The notes under the pieces: generated by a model
Database searches by the model: none
Told to the model about the DNA's origin: nothing
What the model saw: the letters and a program-made list of their open reading frames with translations, nothing else
Shown here: in pieces, positions 9,769-19,027 of the stretch
Position numbering within the stretch: position 1 is the stretch's first letter
Layout: every line of letters starts with the position of its first letter
Made by a program: the position numbers and the translations under genes
NCBI GenBank assembly: GCA_049317525.1
Contig: JBMOIC010000021.1
Coordinates: forward strand, 1-48,728
Origin: UBA961 sp049317525
GTDB taxonomy: Bacteria; Bacteroidota; Ignavibacteria; Kapaibacteriales; UBA961
Length of the DNA stretch: 48,728 nucleotides
Direction of reading: 5' to 3'

Positions 9769-12462
9769 TTATTTTGAAAATGAGTGTAAATTCTCTTGTA
9801 CTTTAGCATATGAATCTTTGATAGAATTCAATTTTTCCTTCTCTGATTGTATTACTTGTTCAGGTGCTTTAGAAACAAATCCAGGATTATTTAATTTACG
9901 TTCTATGGATTGAATCAAACCTGAAAGCCTTTCTGATTCTTTAGTTAATCGGGCTATTTCTTTGTCTTTATCTATGGCATCGGCTGTTTCTATATAAATA
10001 TCTATTCCTCGTATCACAGATGCTAAGCAATGTTCTGGTTTTGGAATATTTTTATCTATCATTACTTGAGATGCCCTACCTAAGGATGTAATTGTAGAAG
10101 ATTGAGCTATAAAGAAGTCTTGAAGCAATGTATCATCTACTTTTATGATAACCGGTAATTTCTGATGATTTTGAATATTGCTTAATGCTCTCATTTTTCT
10201 AATTTCTTCTACAATCATTTGCAATAATTCAAATGAAGATTCTATAGTAGTTTGCACTGCATCCTGATTAAACTCTGGTAATGCTGCTGTACTGATGCTA
10301 GTAGTATGTTTCTCTATTGCTAGTGATTGCCATAATTCTTCGGTGATAAATGGCATTACAGGATGTAATAGTCTTAGAATTCCATCAAAAATAGAAAGGG
10401 CAAAATGTACCAATTGAGCTTTTTGTTCAGAAGTATGTGCATGTGCAATTTCAGATTTTACAATTTCTATATACCAATCACAGAAATCTCTCCAAATGAA
10501 CTCATGTAAGCATCTGGCATATTCAGTAATTTTATATTCAGAAAGATTTGTTTGCACTGTTTGAATTGTAGTTTGATAGCGAGAATAAATCCAAGCATCT
10601 GCTGCCGACATTTCTTCTATAGACATGATGCGTTCAATTCCTTCAATAGGATTTTCATCTTTTTTCATCGATAGAAAACGCCCTGCATTCCATAATTTAT
10701 TGGCAAAATTTCTTCCAAATTCTACTTGCGGCACATCTTGTTCTTGTACTTCTAAACGAACATCTGTACCTAAAGGTGCTAAATAGACAATTGTAAATCG
10801 TAATGCATCTGCACCATATTTTTCAATAACATGTAATGGATCTGGTGAATTGCCTAATGATTTAGACATTTTTCTACCTTTGCCATCACGAATGATACTT
10901 GTGAAATACACATCTTTAAAGGGAATTTTACCAGTAAATTTTAATGATGCCATGATCATTCTTGCTACCCAGAAAAAAATGATATCTGGGCCAGTTACCA
11001 ATAAATCAGAGGGTGAATAATAGCTTAGATCTGCTGTTTTTTCAGTTTTGCCATCGGCAAGCCACCCCATGGTTGTCATTGGCCATAACCAAGAAGAAAA
11101 CCATGTGTCTAGTACATCTGGATCTTGTTTTAAAGTCTCGGATTCGTTTAAACCAAGTTTTTTTCTTGCTTCGTTCTCAGAGTTTGCAGCTGTAAATGAT
11201 CCATCTTGAGCATAATACACAGGAATACGATGTCCCCACCATAATTGACGTGAAATACACCAATCACGGATTCCGGACATCCAATGTTCATAGGTTTTTG
11301 TCCAATGATGAGGATAAAATGTAATATCACCATTCATAACCGCATCAAGTGCTGGCTGGGCCAAAGGTTTCATATTTACAAACCACTGATCACTTAAATA
11401 TGGTTCAACTGGTTCTCCACCTCGTTCAGAAAACCCTACATTATGGGTATAGTCCTCAATTTTTTCAATTAAATCTATCGATTTTAATCTTTCAACTACT
11501 TTCTTTCTGGCTACAAATCTGTCTAAGCCAGCAAATTCACCTGCTAATTCATTTAAAGTAGCATCTGGATTTATCGCATTCGGCATACTAAGATTATGCC
11601 TTAAACCTACTTCAAAATCATTGGGATCATGCGCTGGAGTTATCTTCACACAACCTGTCCCAAAACTTGGATCTGCATAGTCATCAGCTATTATTGGAAT
11701 CTCTTTTCCAGTAATTGGCACGATAACCAGTGTTCCTATTAAATGATTATATCGTTCATCTTTGGGATTGACTGCAATAGCAACATCACCAAAAATTGTT
11801 TCAGGCCTTACCGTTGCAACATTAAGATATCCATTGCCATTTTTAAGCGGATATCTTAGTGTATACATATATTCTTGTACTTCTTTAAAAGTAACTTCTT
11901 CATCACTTAATGCAGATTGAGCGATTGGAGACCAATTGATAATTCTTTTTCCACGATAGATTAAACCTTCATCAAATAAGCGAATAAATGTTTCTGTAAC
12001 CGCATGAGAAGCAGATTCATCCATTGTAAATAAAGTTCTATTCCAATCACAAGAAATACCAATAGAATGTAATTGCTGAAGAATTTTATTACCATATTGA
12101 TAACGCCATTCCCATACTTTTTCTAAAAAGGCATCTCTACCTACATCATGACGTGTTAATTTTTGTTCGCGAAGTTGTTGCTCTACTTTTGTTTGCGTGG
12201 CAATACCGGCATGATCTAATCCAGGAAACCAGCAAGTTTCAAAACCAGCCATGCGATTTCTGCGAATATAAATATCCTGTATCGTATGATTGATCACATG
12301 TCCCATTGTTAAAACACCCGTCACATTTGGTGGAGGCATTAATATGGAATATGGCTTCTTATGTGGATTTGGAGAAGAGATATACAGTGACTTCGACATC
12401 CATTCTGCATAATGTTTTTGTTCAATTGCAGCTGGCTCATATGCTTTTGAAAGTTCGCTCAT
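9769..12462 (-). CDS. valS: Valyl-tRNA synthetase
   Basis: Class I synthetase that charges tRNA-Val and edits mischarged threonine. I chose the ATG at 12462 (protein begins MSELSKAYEP), because the eight residues encoded upstream (from 12486) do not resemble ValS. The first signature is PPPNVTG with GHVI (43-57). The central part has the editing (CP1) domain, the WWGHRIP segment and a KMSKSLGNSPDP loop. An anticodon-binding helical domain follows, and the last about 65 residues are the valine-specific coiled-coil arm. The length of about 897 is normal. It heads the minus-strand run valS-yidC. Confidence 0.96.
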   Translation of the reverse strand: MSELSKAYEPAAIEQKHYAEWMSKSLYISSPNPHKKPYSILMPPPNVTGVLTMGHVINHTIQDIYIRRNRMAGFETCWFPGLDHAGIATQTKVEQQLREQKLTRHDVGRDAFLEKVWEWRYQYGNKILQQLHSIGISCDWNRTLFTMDESASHAVTETFIRLFDEGLIYRGKRIINWSPIAQSALSDEEVTFKEVQEYMYTLRYPLKNGNGYLNVATVRPETIFGDVAIAVNPKDERYNHLIGTLVIVPITGKEIPIIADDYADPSFGTGCVKITPAHDPNDFEVGLRHNLSMPNAINPDATLNELAGEFAGLDRFVARKKVVERLKSIDLIEKIEDYTHNVGFSERGGEPVEPYLSDQWFVNMKPLAQPALDAVMNGDITFYPHHWTKTYEHWMSGIRDWCISRQLWWGHRIPVYYAQDGSFTAANSENEARKKLGLNESETLKQDPDVLDTWFSSWLWPMTTMGWLADGKTEKTADLSYYSPSDLLVTGPDIIFFWVARMIMASLKFTGKIPFKDVYFTSIIRDGKGRKMSKSLGNSPDPLHVIEKYGADALRFTIVYLAPLGTDVRLEVQEQDVPQVEFGRNFANKLWNAGRFLSMKKDENPIEGIERIMSIEEMSAADAWIYSRYQTTIQTVQTNLSEYKITEYARCLHEFIWRDFCDWYIEIVKSEIAHAHTSEQKAQLVHFALSIFDGILRLLHPVMPFITEELWQSLAIEKHTTSISTAALPEFNQDAVQTTIESSFELLQMIVEEIRKMRALSNIQNHQKLPVIIKVDDTLLQDFFIAQSSTITSLGRASQVMIDKNIPKPEHCLASVIRGIDIYIETADAIDKDKEIARLTKESERLSGLIQSIERKLNNPGFVSKAPEQVIQSEKEKLNSIKDSYAKVQENLHSFSK

Positions 12463-12648
12463 AAATGATTTGACCGCCCTGTACAAATTTCAAGGTGAAA
12501 GAATACAGAGTAAAGGAAATGAAAATGTTTAATACTGGCTGCAAATTACGAAATCTTTTGCAGTGAATACAGGTTAACAATGTGAGAAATACAAGTGATT
12601 AATATGAAAATTCTTTTCAATGAAGATTTTTTTTTATGTTTGTGAGCC

Positions 12649-12678
12649 GGTGTTTTGTTTTGCAGCAAACCAAACACC
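12649..12678. promoter_or_regulatory. Imperfect hairpin in the valS/dacB intergenic region
   Basis: GGTGTTT (12649-12655) pairs with AAACACC (12672-12678), and an inner GTTT pairs with AAAC across one mismatch. No T tract follows on either strand, so it is not an obvious terminator. It lies 38 bases before the dacB start and could be part of its 5' leader or an operator; function unknown. Confidence 0.35.
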
Positions 12679-12715
12679 AAAAAGCCCAACCTTTCATCGT
12701 TAAAGAATACATATT

Positions 12716-14608
12716 ATGATAAAAAAGATTAGGCAGCGCCGTGCGCAAAAACCTAGGCTGGCTTCGCTTAGTATTTCTAGATCATGGAAATTTGCAGGCA
12801 TTAGGATTGCTACTACTATTTTTCTTTTGGGAATTATTCTGTATGCAGCTTTTGCAGAAAGAATACCTCTGATTGGTGCCTCTTGTAATGAACCAGAATC
12901 ACTTACAACAAATAATCTAAATCCGACTAATCAAAAAGTTCCAATATTAACTTCAGCAGACAGTACAAAAGCGGTTGTTAATTTTAGATCAATTATTCAA
13001 AATTTGATTGATGCCGAAGGTATTGCTAGTAATAGCAAAACAAGTATAAGAATACTTACAATAAAACAGCATGAAGTATTATTTGAAAAGAATCCACATC
13101 AATATCTGACACCTGCTTCTACAACAAAATTATTTCCAAGTTTTTCAGCTTTTTATACGATGGGCTCAGATTATATGATTCCTACTCAAGTATTGAGCGA
13201 TGGAATGATAGAAAATGGAGTATTAAAAGGGGATATATATCTAAAAGGATTTGGTGATGCACTATTAGATGAGCAAGATATTACTGCATTGGTTCTTCAA
13301 TTAAAGCAAAAGGGAATTACTTCCATTAATGGAGGCATATATGCCGATGCTAGCTATTTTGATAATATTACGCAAAGGCATATATATAGTGGCGATAATG
13401 AGGTAGTAGAGCCTTTGGCACCAATTACTGCTCTAGGAATACATAAAAATGAATTTATCGTCGATATGGTGCATGGTCAAACACAAATCATTCCTGCATC
13501 AGATGCAGTATTTGTAAATCGATCTATTTCTGCTGTAAGTAAGACCAATATAACTCAACCTAAAAAGTCTTCAAAAAATAAAATCATCTCAAAAAAAACA
13601 ACGATAAAGACAAAAAATGGGAAGAAGAAAGTAATAAAAGTTGAGAAAAGTAACAATAAAAAATCAGCAAAGAAAGTAACAAAAAATGCAACTAAAAAAA
13701 CGGTTAAAAAGCCATTAAAGAAATCATCTAAAAAGCGATCTCATGCTTGGTGGAAGATTGGATCTAGTTTCCAAGATCTACAAAGAAATGGTGATGCACC
13801 CAAGGCACCTAAAAGAAAAAAGAAAAGCAAAGCACCTATTTCAAGAATTTCTATTCAGCACAATCAACAAGGTTTGATTACTGTTAATGCAAGTGGCAAA
13901 GGAACAAGTTCAGCAACATATACAATGAAATATCCAGATATTTATGCTGCTGGAGTGCTATCATCAAAATTACGATTAGCAGGAATTCATATTCAAAATG
14001 GCCTATTAGGAAGGAAATCATCACCTTCTAATGCTAAAACGATTGCAGAATTTAAAAGGCCTTTAGCATATATGATTTCTTTGGTAAATAAGAATAGCGA
14101 TAATTTCCTTGCAGAGCATGTGTATAAAATGGTTGGTGCCTATGCTGGTGGACATATAAATACTGGCAAAGTAGCTACAGAAACTGTTAAAAATGCTTTA
14201 TCTCAATGTGGTATTCCTGTAGATGGCTTATGTATTAATGATGGAAGTGGATTATGTAGAAAAAATCTGTTTTCTGCTTATGTTCAAACAATGTTGCTAG
14301 AAAAAGCTATTAATATGAAATTTGGTGAAGCATTTAAGCAGACGCTATCTATTGCTGGAGTAGATGGAACTTTAAGAAAGCGAATGGTAGGAACATATGC
14401 TGAAAATAATCTTTGTGCTAAAACAGGTACACTAAGAAATACAAGTGCATTAAGTGGATATGCAAATACCAAAGATGGTGATCAGGTTGTTTTTTCTATC
14501 ATCAATAATGGTCCGAATGTATCTAATTATAAACAATTAGAAAATAAAATTGGTGCAGCTATAGCAAATTTTAGTTATCAGAATTACACCAGCACTGGAG
14601 TTCATTAA
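12716..14608 (+). CDS. dacB: D-alanyl-D-alanine carboxypeptidase/endopeptidase (PBP4 type, S13 family)
   Basis: Periplasmic penicillin-binding protein that trims or cleaves peptidoglycan peptides. All three active-site motifs are present: STTK at 135-138 (nucleophile S135, base K138), SDN at 461-463 and KTG at 569-571. A single membrane anchor lies at about 28-47, after a very basic N-terminus, so the protein is probably membrane-tethered rather than freely periplasmic. Odd feature: residues about 283-372 form a low-complexity insert dominated by lysine (runs such as KKSSKKRS), placed between the SxxK and SDN motifs where S13 enzymes carry extra domains. The cationic insert could bind anionic cell-wall or outer-membrane polymers (inference). 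The stop overlaps the next start (TAATG), so the two genes are translationally coupled. Confidence 0.9.
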   Translation: MIKKIRQRRAQKPRLASLSISRSWKFAGIRIATTIFLLGIILYAAFAERIPLIGASCNEPESLTTNNLNPTNQKVPILTSADSTKAVVNFRSIIQNLIDAEGIASNSKTSIRILTIKQHEVLFEKNPHQYLTPASTTKLFPSFSAFYTMGSDYMIPTQVLSDGMIENGVLKGDIYLKGFGDALLDEQDITALVLQLKQKGITSINGGIYADASYFDNITQRHIYSGDNEVVEPLAPITALGIHKNEFIVDMVHGQTQIIPASDAVFVNRSISAVSKTNITQPKKSSKNKIISKKTTIKTKNGKKKVIKVEKSNNKKSAKKVTKNATKKTVKKPLKKSSKKRSHAWWKIGSSFQDLQRNGDAPKAPKRKKKSKAPISRISIQHNQQGLITVNASGKGTSSATYTMKYPDIYAAGVLSSKLRLAGIHIQNGLLGRKSSPSNAKTIAEFKRPLAYMISLVNKNSDNFLAEHVYKMVGAYAGGHINTGKVATETVKNALSQCGIPVDGLCINDGSGLCRKNLFSAYVQTMLLEKAINMKFGEAFKQTLSIAGVDGTLRKRMVGTYAENNLCAKTGTLRNTSALSGYANTKDGDQVVFSIINNGPNVSNYKQLENKIGAAIANFSYQNYTSTGVH

Positions 14609-15864
14609 TGATCAAAGCCCTTTATATCTCATGTCTTATTTGCTTAACAATCATTAGTAATGGATGTGGAAGTTCTCATAATAGTTCTGAATTAGCAAGT
14701 GTTCTGCAACAATGTAGTTCTGGCGGAGCAAGTAGGGCAAACAACTTTATGATTGTTGCCGATAAGTTTTCTGCAGAAACTGCAATATATGAACAATTCC
14801 CAGTTGCAGATTCGCTTGGATTATCATCTTTATTACCAATAGATGAAGTAAATGTAGCCTTCGCAACAGAAAGTGGATATATCGGCATGGGAAATTCATC
14901 TAATATTCAATGGATTACCCAAATTTCGAATAATAAGGGGTATATAGCAAGTGGTATGTGTAGGGACAAATCGGGTAATTTATATGCTGTTTCTACTTCA
15001 GGTTATATGTCTGCAATAGATCCACTAGGAAAACTTATATGGAAGAAAAAATTATTACATGCCGATAAAGGCTCTATTATTTGGTTAGACTTATTATCTG
15101 TTTCTGATGGTATTGTTGCATGTGGTGATACGTCGATATTTAAAGTAGGATTTGATGGTAAAGTGAAATGGCGTCAAGATAGATCTTCAATCCCAATTGG
15201 AAATATTAGTGCAGATGCACATGGTAATTTATATTCCGCTCAATCTATTAATATCTCGGGTGGTACAGATACATTAGTATGTTGGAATCCAGAAGGAAAA
15301 TTACGTTGGAAAGCTACTTTGCCTTTTATTCGATTAACTACTCAGCCATTAATCATTGATGGTAAAGTATTTGTAGGTGGTGTTCGTATAGATCAACGTG
15401 CAAAAACCCCAGCTCTGTTTTGTTTTGGAGATGATGGTACTAAATGCTGGGAAACAATGATTAAAGAGACACCTCGCTTTTTATCTGCAGATGACTCTAT
15501 GCTATATTTAGTGTGTTCAGAGCCAAGAATTTCAGAACAAGCTAGAAGCATGATAACAGGATTTTCATTGAATGGCCATAAACAATGGCAAGTATATGTA
15601 AGTGCAAAAGCAGCTGCGCCATTATTGATAAGTAAATCAAATGTTGGTATGCTAGTACAACATCAAAAATCAGCTGCAGACTTCTTCATTTTTAATAAAT
15701 CTGGCGTCCTAGAATCTCAATTCTCTTTTGCAGATCAGGGTAATTCCTCTAGAACAGATTTCTTACCATTACCTGCAGTTTTACGCGGTGGAAGCATTGC
15801 ATTCCCTTGTTCTGATAAGTCTGGAATAGTAGCAGTTCAAGCAAAAAAAAGATTTCTATTTTAG
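14608..15864 (+). CDS. PQQ-like beta-propeller lipoprotein
   Basis: A 418-residue predicted lipoprotein: the signal peptide ends in a lipobox with cysteine at residue 20 (SNGC). The rest is repeated blade-like units with WxxxL/'G.L.W' motifs (for example GKLIWKKKL, GKVKWRQD, GKLRWKAT, GHKQWQVY) typical of PQQ-like or BamB-like beta-propellers. Such proteins are usually scaffolds at the outer membrane; no enzymatic residues are recognisable. It is coupled to dacB by a one-base overlap, which suggests a cell-envelope role (inference). Its 3' end overlaps the convergent exporter gene by nine bases. Confidence 0.75.
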   Translation: MIKALYISCLICLTIISNGCGSSHNSSELASVLQQCSSGGASRANNFMIVADKFSAETAIYEQFPVADSLGLSSLLPIDEVNVAFATESGYIGMGNSSNIQWITQISNNKGYIASGMCRDKSGNLYAVSTSGYMSAIDPLGKLIWKKKLLHADKGSIIWLDLLSVSDGIVACGDTSIFKVGFDGKVKWRQDRSSIPIGNISADAHGNLYSAQSINISGGTDTLVCWNPEGKLRWKATLPFIRLTTQPLIIDGKVFVGGVRIDQRAKTPALFCFGDDGTKCWETMIKETPRFLSADDSMLYLVCSEPRISEQARSMITGFSLNGHKQWQVYVSAKAAAPLLISKSNVGMLVQHQKSAADFFIFNKSGVLESQFSFADQGNSSRTDFLPLPAVLRGGSIAFPCSDKSGIVAVQAKKRFLF

Positions 15865-17175
15865 TATTGGCCTTTTAACAATTTCATTAAATGAACGGAT
15901 TAAATACCATTGTGCACCTAAGCGGCCAATACCAAGTCCTATAGCAGCAGTAATAATCCCTACAGGATGAAAAGTAGTCTCGGTAAGCATCACTATTGCA
16001 ATCATTCCAATTATTTCAATAATTGTAGAATATGTAACCGAGGAATTCTTTTTTGAATTCATTAATACAGAACGAAAATAGGCATAAGAGACAGAGAGAA
16101 AAGGATAAAAGAAGAGAATTCTACATGGAATAATAGAGAATTCTACTAAATCAGGTGTGAGACCATATAGATTAGATAAAATGATGTAAACCATTGGGGA
16201 ATAAACAATAATACTGTATGCAGCAGTTGTTATAATTCCAATAATCAAAGCAAATCTTCCTAATTCTTTATAGTATTTATTCCCTTGTCCAAGTAAAGCT
16301 AAACTTACCTCTTGAAAAGAAAATCCAAAACTTCTAAAGATAAAGACAAAAGATTCTATAATTGGCAATACTGCTAATGATTCTAAAGACATTGGGCTTC
16401 TACCTATAAAAACAGTAAGGATAGGTACCGATGCCATTCCTATTAAACTTGTTAAAGCTAAAGGGGAATAATAACTCATCATATATGATGTAGTTAAGGG
16501 TTGTTCTGTTTTGATCTCTTCTTGAATTAATAGTTTTTTTATAGTTTCATGTACCATAATTCTGGTTGCTAAAGCTTCAAGTATTACTCCAACAGTTAAT
16601 GAAGTACCACCTATGATTGTACCAGAAAAATGAGTGAAATGTACTAATAAAAGTGCAGTTCCAAACATAGTGGATAATCTAACTACAGTACCAACAGCAA
16701 CTCTTTTTGTTAAATGGGCTCTAATCAATAATCCCTGCCAAAACCTCCTAAATCCTATTGCTGCAGGCCAACATATCATAGAAACCAAACAACCATACAT
16801 TAAATCAGCAACTGGTTTGGTTAGATGTAAGATATTATAAGCTATCACAGAAAAAACAGGAGGGATAATAGTTATAATCATTCCAAGGGTAATCAATATA
16901 TTTAATTTGATTAAAAATCCTCTTAATGCTCTATAAGAATATGAGTCTCTTACCAATGCAATTGATGCACTTAACATCATTATAATTGGAGATTCTATAA
17001 TCATGGCGATTGCGGTAGCTACACCATAAGCTGCTAAATTATATTTAGGTTCTGATAATCGTGCTATTAATGACGTTAATAATGGGCCTTCGGCAGCCAT
17101 CATAAGCCAAGTTGCAGATAATGGAGCCCAAAAAAGGAAAATTGAAGAGAAAGATAGTTTGCTGCTTAAAGACAT
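15856..17175 (-). CDS. MATE/MOP-superfamily membrane exporter, ANKH-like
   Basis: A 439-residue polytopic membrane protein with about twelve hydrophobic segments. The N-terminal FWAPLSATWLMMAAEGPLL, the LAAYGVATAIAMIIESPIIMM stretch and the GFRRFWQGLLIR motif (about 145-157) point to the MOP superfamily (MATE, Wzx, MurJ, and the pyrophosphate/ATP exporter ANKH). The resemblance feels closest to ANKH-like bacterial proteins, but this is from memory. The substrate is unknown. It is transcribed alone, divergent from the PhnC-like gene. Confidence 0.65.
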   Translation of the reverse strand: MSLSSKLSFSSIFLFWAPLSATWLMMAAEGPLLTSLIARLSEPKYNLAAYGVATAIAMIIESPIIMMLSASIALVRDSYSYRALRGFLIKLNILITLGMIITIIPPVFSVIAYNILHLTKPVADLMYGCLVSMICWPAAIGFRRFWQGLLIRAHLTKRVAVGTVVRLSTMFGTALLLVHFTHFSGTIIGGTSLTVGVILEALATRIMVHETIKKLLIQEEIKTEQPLTTSYMMSYYSPLALTSLIGMASVPILTVFIGRSPMSLESLAVLPIIESFVFIFRSFGFSFQEVSLALLGQGNKYYKELGRFALIIGIITTAAYSIIVYSPMVYIILSNLYGLTPDLVEFSIIPCRILFFYPFLSVSYAYFRSVLMNSKKNSSVTYSTIIEIIGMIAIVMLTETTFHPVGIITAAIGLGIGRLGAQWYLIRSFNEIVKRPILK

Positions 17176-17273
17176 AAAAGGTAGAGTTAATAAAAATATA
17201 CAGTGATATTTTTATAAAATGATTGGAATTGCCGTTCTGACGTATCATATCAAGATTTATGACATCATTTTAT

Positions 17274-17304
17274 GATTCTTCTTATGAATTGCCATAAGAG
17301 AATC
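17274..17304. promoter_or_regulatory. Hairpin in the exporter/phnC intergenic region
   Basis: Twelve paired bases with one bulged T: GATTCT-t-CTTATG (17274-17286) with CATAAG-AGAATC (17293-17304), loop of six. No T tract follows on either strand. It lies 54 bases before the phnC start and may be a leader structure or protein-binding site. Confidence 0.35.
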
Positions 17305-17358
17305 TAAATTCGTAGTTTTGTGAATCACTAGTAATGCTATGTAATAAAACAAATTGTA

Positions 17359-18126
17359 ATGGCTACGATACTAAGCGTAAAGAATATAGTAAAAACCTAT
17401 GCAAATGGTCATACGGCTCTCAAAGATATTACTTTTGATGTTGCTGAAGGCGAGTTCCTTGCAATAATTGGTTTAAGCGGAAGCGGTAAATCAACATTAT
17501 TACGCTGTATTAATAGATTACATGAAATTAGTTCTGGAACTATCATGTTCCGTGATAAAGATATTACTCAGTTAAAAGGCAAAGAACTCAGAAATCATCG
17601 ACGTGATTGTGGAATGATTTTTCAGCATTTTAATTTAGTAAAACGTCGTTCGGTACTTGAAAATGTTTTAAGTGGCACTCTTGGATCTATGCCTTTGTGG
17701 AAATCTTTATCCCATCAATTCTCTGATGATGATATTCAAAGAGCATTTCACAATTTAGAGATTGTGGGTATTTCAGAAAAAGCATTGATTCGTGCCGATG
17801 CTTTAAGTGGTGGCCAACAGCAAAGAGTAGCAATAGCAAGGGCTTTGATGCAAAATCCTTCTATTGTATTGGCTGATGAGCCTGTTGCTAGTTTAGATCC
17901 CGCAACATCTCATTCAGTGATGAATTATCTTGAAAAAATAAATAAAGAAATGGGTAAAACAGTTATTTGCAATCTCCATTTCTTAAGTTTAGTTCGCCAA
18001 TATGCCACTCGAGCTATTGCATTAAAAGATGGCGTGATAGTTTTTGAAGGTTTACCCCATGAAATTACCGATGAAAGATTTCGAGAAATTTACGGACAAG
18101 ATGCAGTGGAAATTCATATCCGCTGA
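17359..18126 (+). CDS. phnC: PhnC-type ABC transporter ATP-binding protein (orphan)
   Basis: ABC ATPase of 255 residues: Walker A GLSGSGKST (38-46), Q-loop in MIFQHFNLV (about 86-94), signature LSGGQQQR (149-156), Walker B IVLADEP (169-175). The sequence matches PhnC, which energises phosphonate (or phosphite/phosphate ester) import. No binding protein (PhnD) or permease (PhnE) gene lies beside it; the next genes are accD and crtW. Either its partners are elsewhere, or it serves another phosphorus ABC system. It is the first gene of the plus-strand run phnC-accD-crtW. Confidence 0.8.
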   Translation: MATILSVKNIVKTYANGHTALKDITFDVAEGEFLAIIGLSGSGKSTLLRCINRLHEISSGTIMFRDKDITQLKGKELRNHRRDCGMIFQHFNLVKRRSVLENVLSGTLGSMPLWKSLSHQFSDDDIQRAFHNLEIVGISEKALIRADALSGGQQQRVAIARALMQNPSIVLADEPVASLDPATSHSVMNYLEKINKEMGKTVICNLHFLSLVRQYATRAIALKDGVIVFEGLPHEITDERFREIYGQDAVEIHIR

Positions 18127-18162
18127 TAGAATATTATTTATTCATGAACTGTAGAGTGAAGT

Positions 18163-19014
18163 ATGTCTTGGTTTTTACGTTCTAAAAAGAATATTGAACA
18201 TTCCCAACAAATAGATATGCCTGATGGACTTTTTGTAAAGTGTCCTTCATGCAGTGAAATGATTTATAGAAAACAATTTGAAGAGCAATTATTCACTTGC
18301 ACTAAATGTGATCATCATTTTCGTATTACTTCTAAAGAATATATTGATATCCTTTTTGATGAAGGTTCTTTTGTTGAAACAGAGATTTCGATTACTTCTT
18401 CAGATCCTTTGAAATTTGTTGATACAAAACCTTATATAGATCGTTTAAAAGATGCTTATAAGCGTTCTGATGCCAATGATGCTTTAACAGTTGGTTATGG
18501 AAATATTGATGGCAAGCCTATCTCTTTTGCTTGTATGAATTTTGGCTTTGTGGGCGGTAGTATGGGGTCTGTTGTTGGAGAAAAGTTTTATCGTGCAGCA
18601 AAACTTGCAATTAAACAAAACATGCCATTTGTAGTTATTGCTACATCTGGTGGCGCCCGTATGCAGGAAGCTGCTTTATCTTTGATGCAAATGGCTAAAA
18701 CAAGTGCAATACTAAGTGAATTAGCAGAACATCATTTACCGTATATTTCAATTGTTACAGATCCAACTACTGGTGGCGTAAGTGCTTCTTTTGCTATGTT
18801 AGGTGATATTATCATGGCAGAACCAAAAGCCTTGATTGGATTTGCTGGCCCCAGAGTAGTTGAACAAACGATTCGGAAAAAACTTCCTGAAGGTTTTCAG
18901 CGTTCTGAGTTCTTATTAGAACATGGCTTTCTTGATATGATTGTTCACAGAAAAAATTTACACCATACTCTTTCTCATGTTCTATCAACATTGATGGAAT
19001 ATCGAGTACAATAA
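18163..19014 (+). CDS. accD: Acetyl-CoA carboxylase carboxyltransferase subunit beta
   Basis: Beta subunit of the carboxyltransferase that, with AccA, moves the carboxyl group from biotin to acetyl-CoA, the first step of fatty-acid synthesis. A four-cysteine zinc ribbon is present (C27, C30, C46, C49). The crotonase-like carboxyltransferase fold follows, with ATSGGARMQEA and the TTGGVSASFA oxyanion segments and the GFAGPRVVEQTI stretch. Length 283 is normal. It lies 36 bases after phnC and 13 before the preferred crtW start. Confidence 0.95.
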   Translation: MSWFLRSKKNIEHSQQIDMPDGLFVKCPSCSEMIYRKQFEEQLFTCTKCDHHFRITSKEYIDILFDEGSFVETEISITSSDPLKFVDTKPYIDRLKDAYKRSDANDALTVGYGNIDGKPISFACMNFGFVGGSMGSVVGEKFYRAAKLAIKQNMPFVVIATSGGARMQEAALSLMQMAKTSAILSELAEHHLPYISIVTDPTTGGVSASFAMLGDIIMAEPKALIGFAGPRVVEQTIRKKLPEGFQRSEFLLEHGFLDMIVHRKNLHHTLSHVLSTLMEYRVQ

Positions 19015-19027
19015 TACAAGCTTGATT

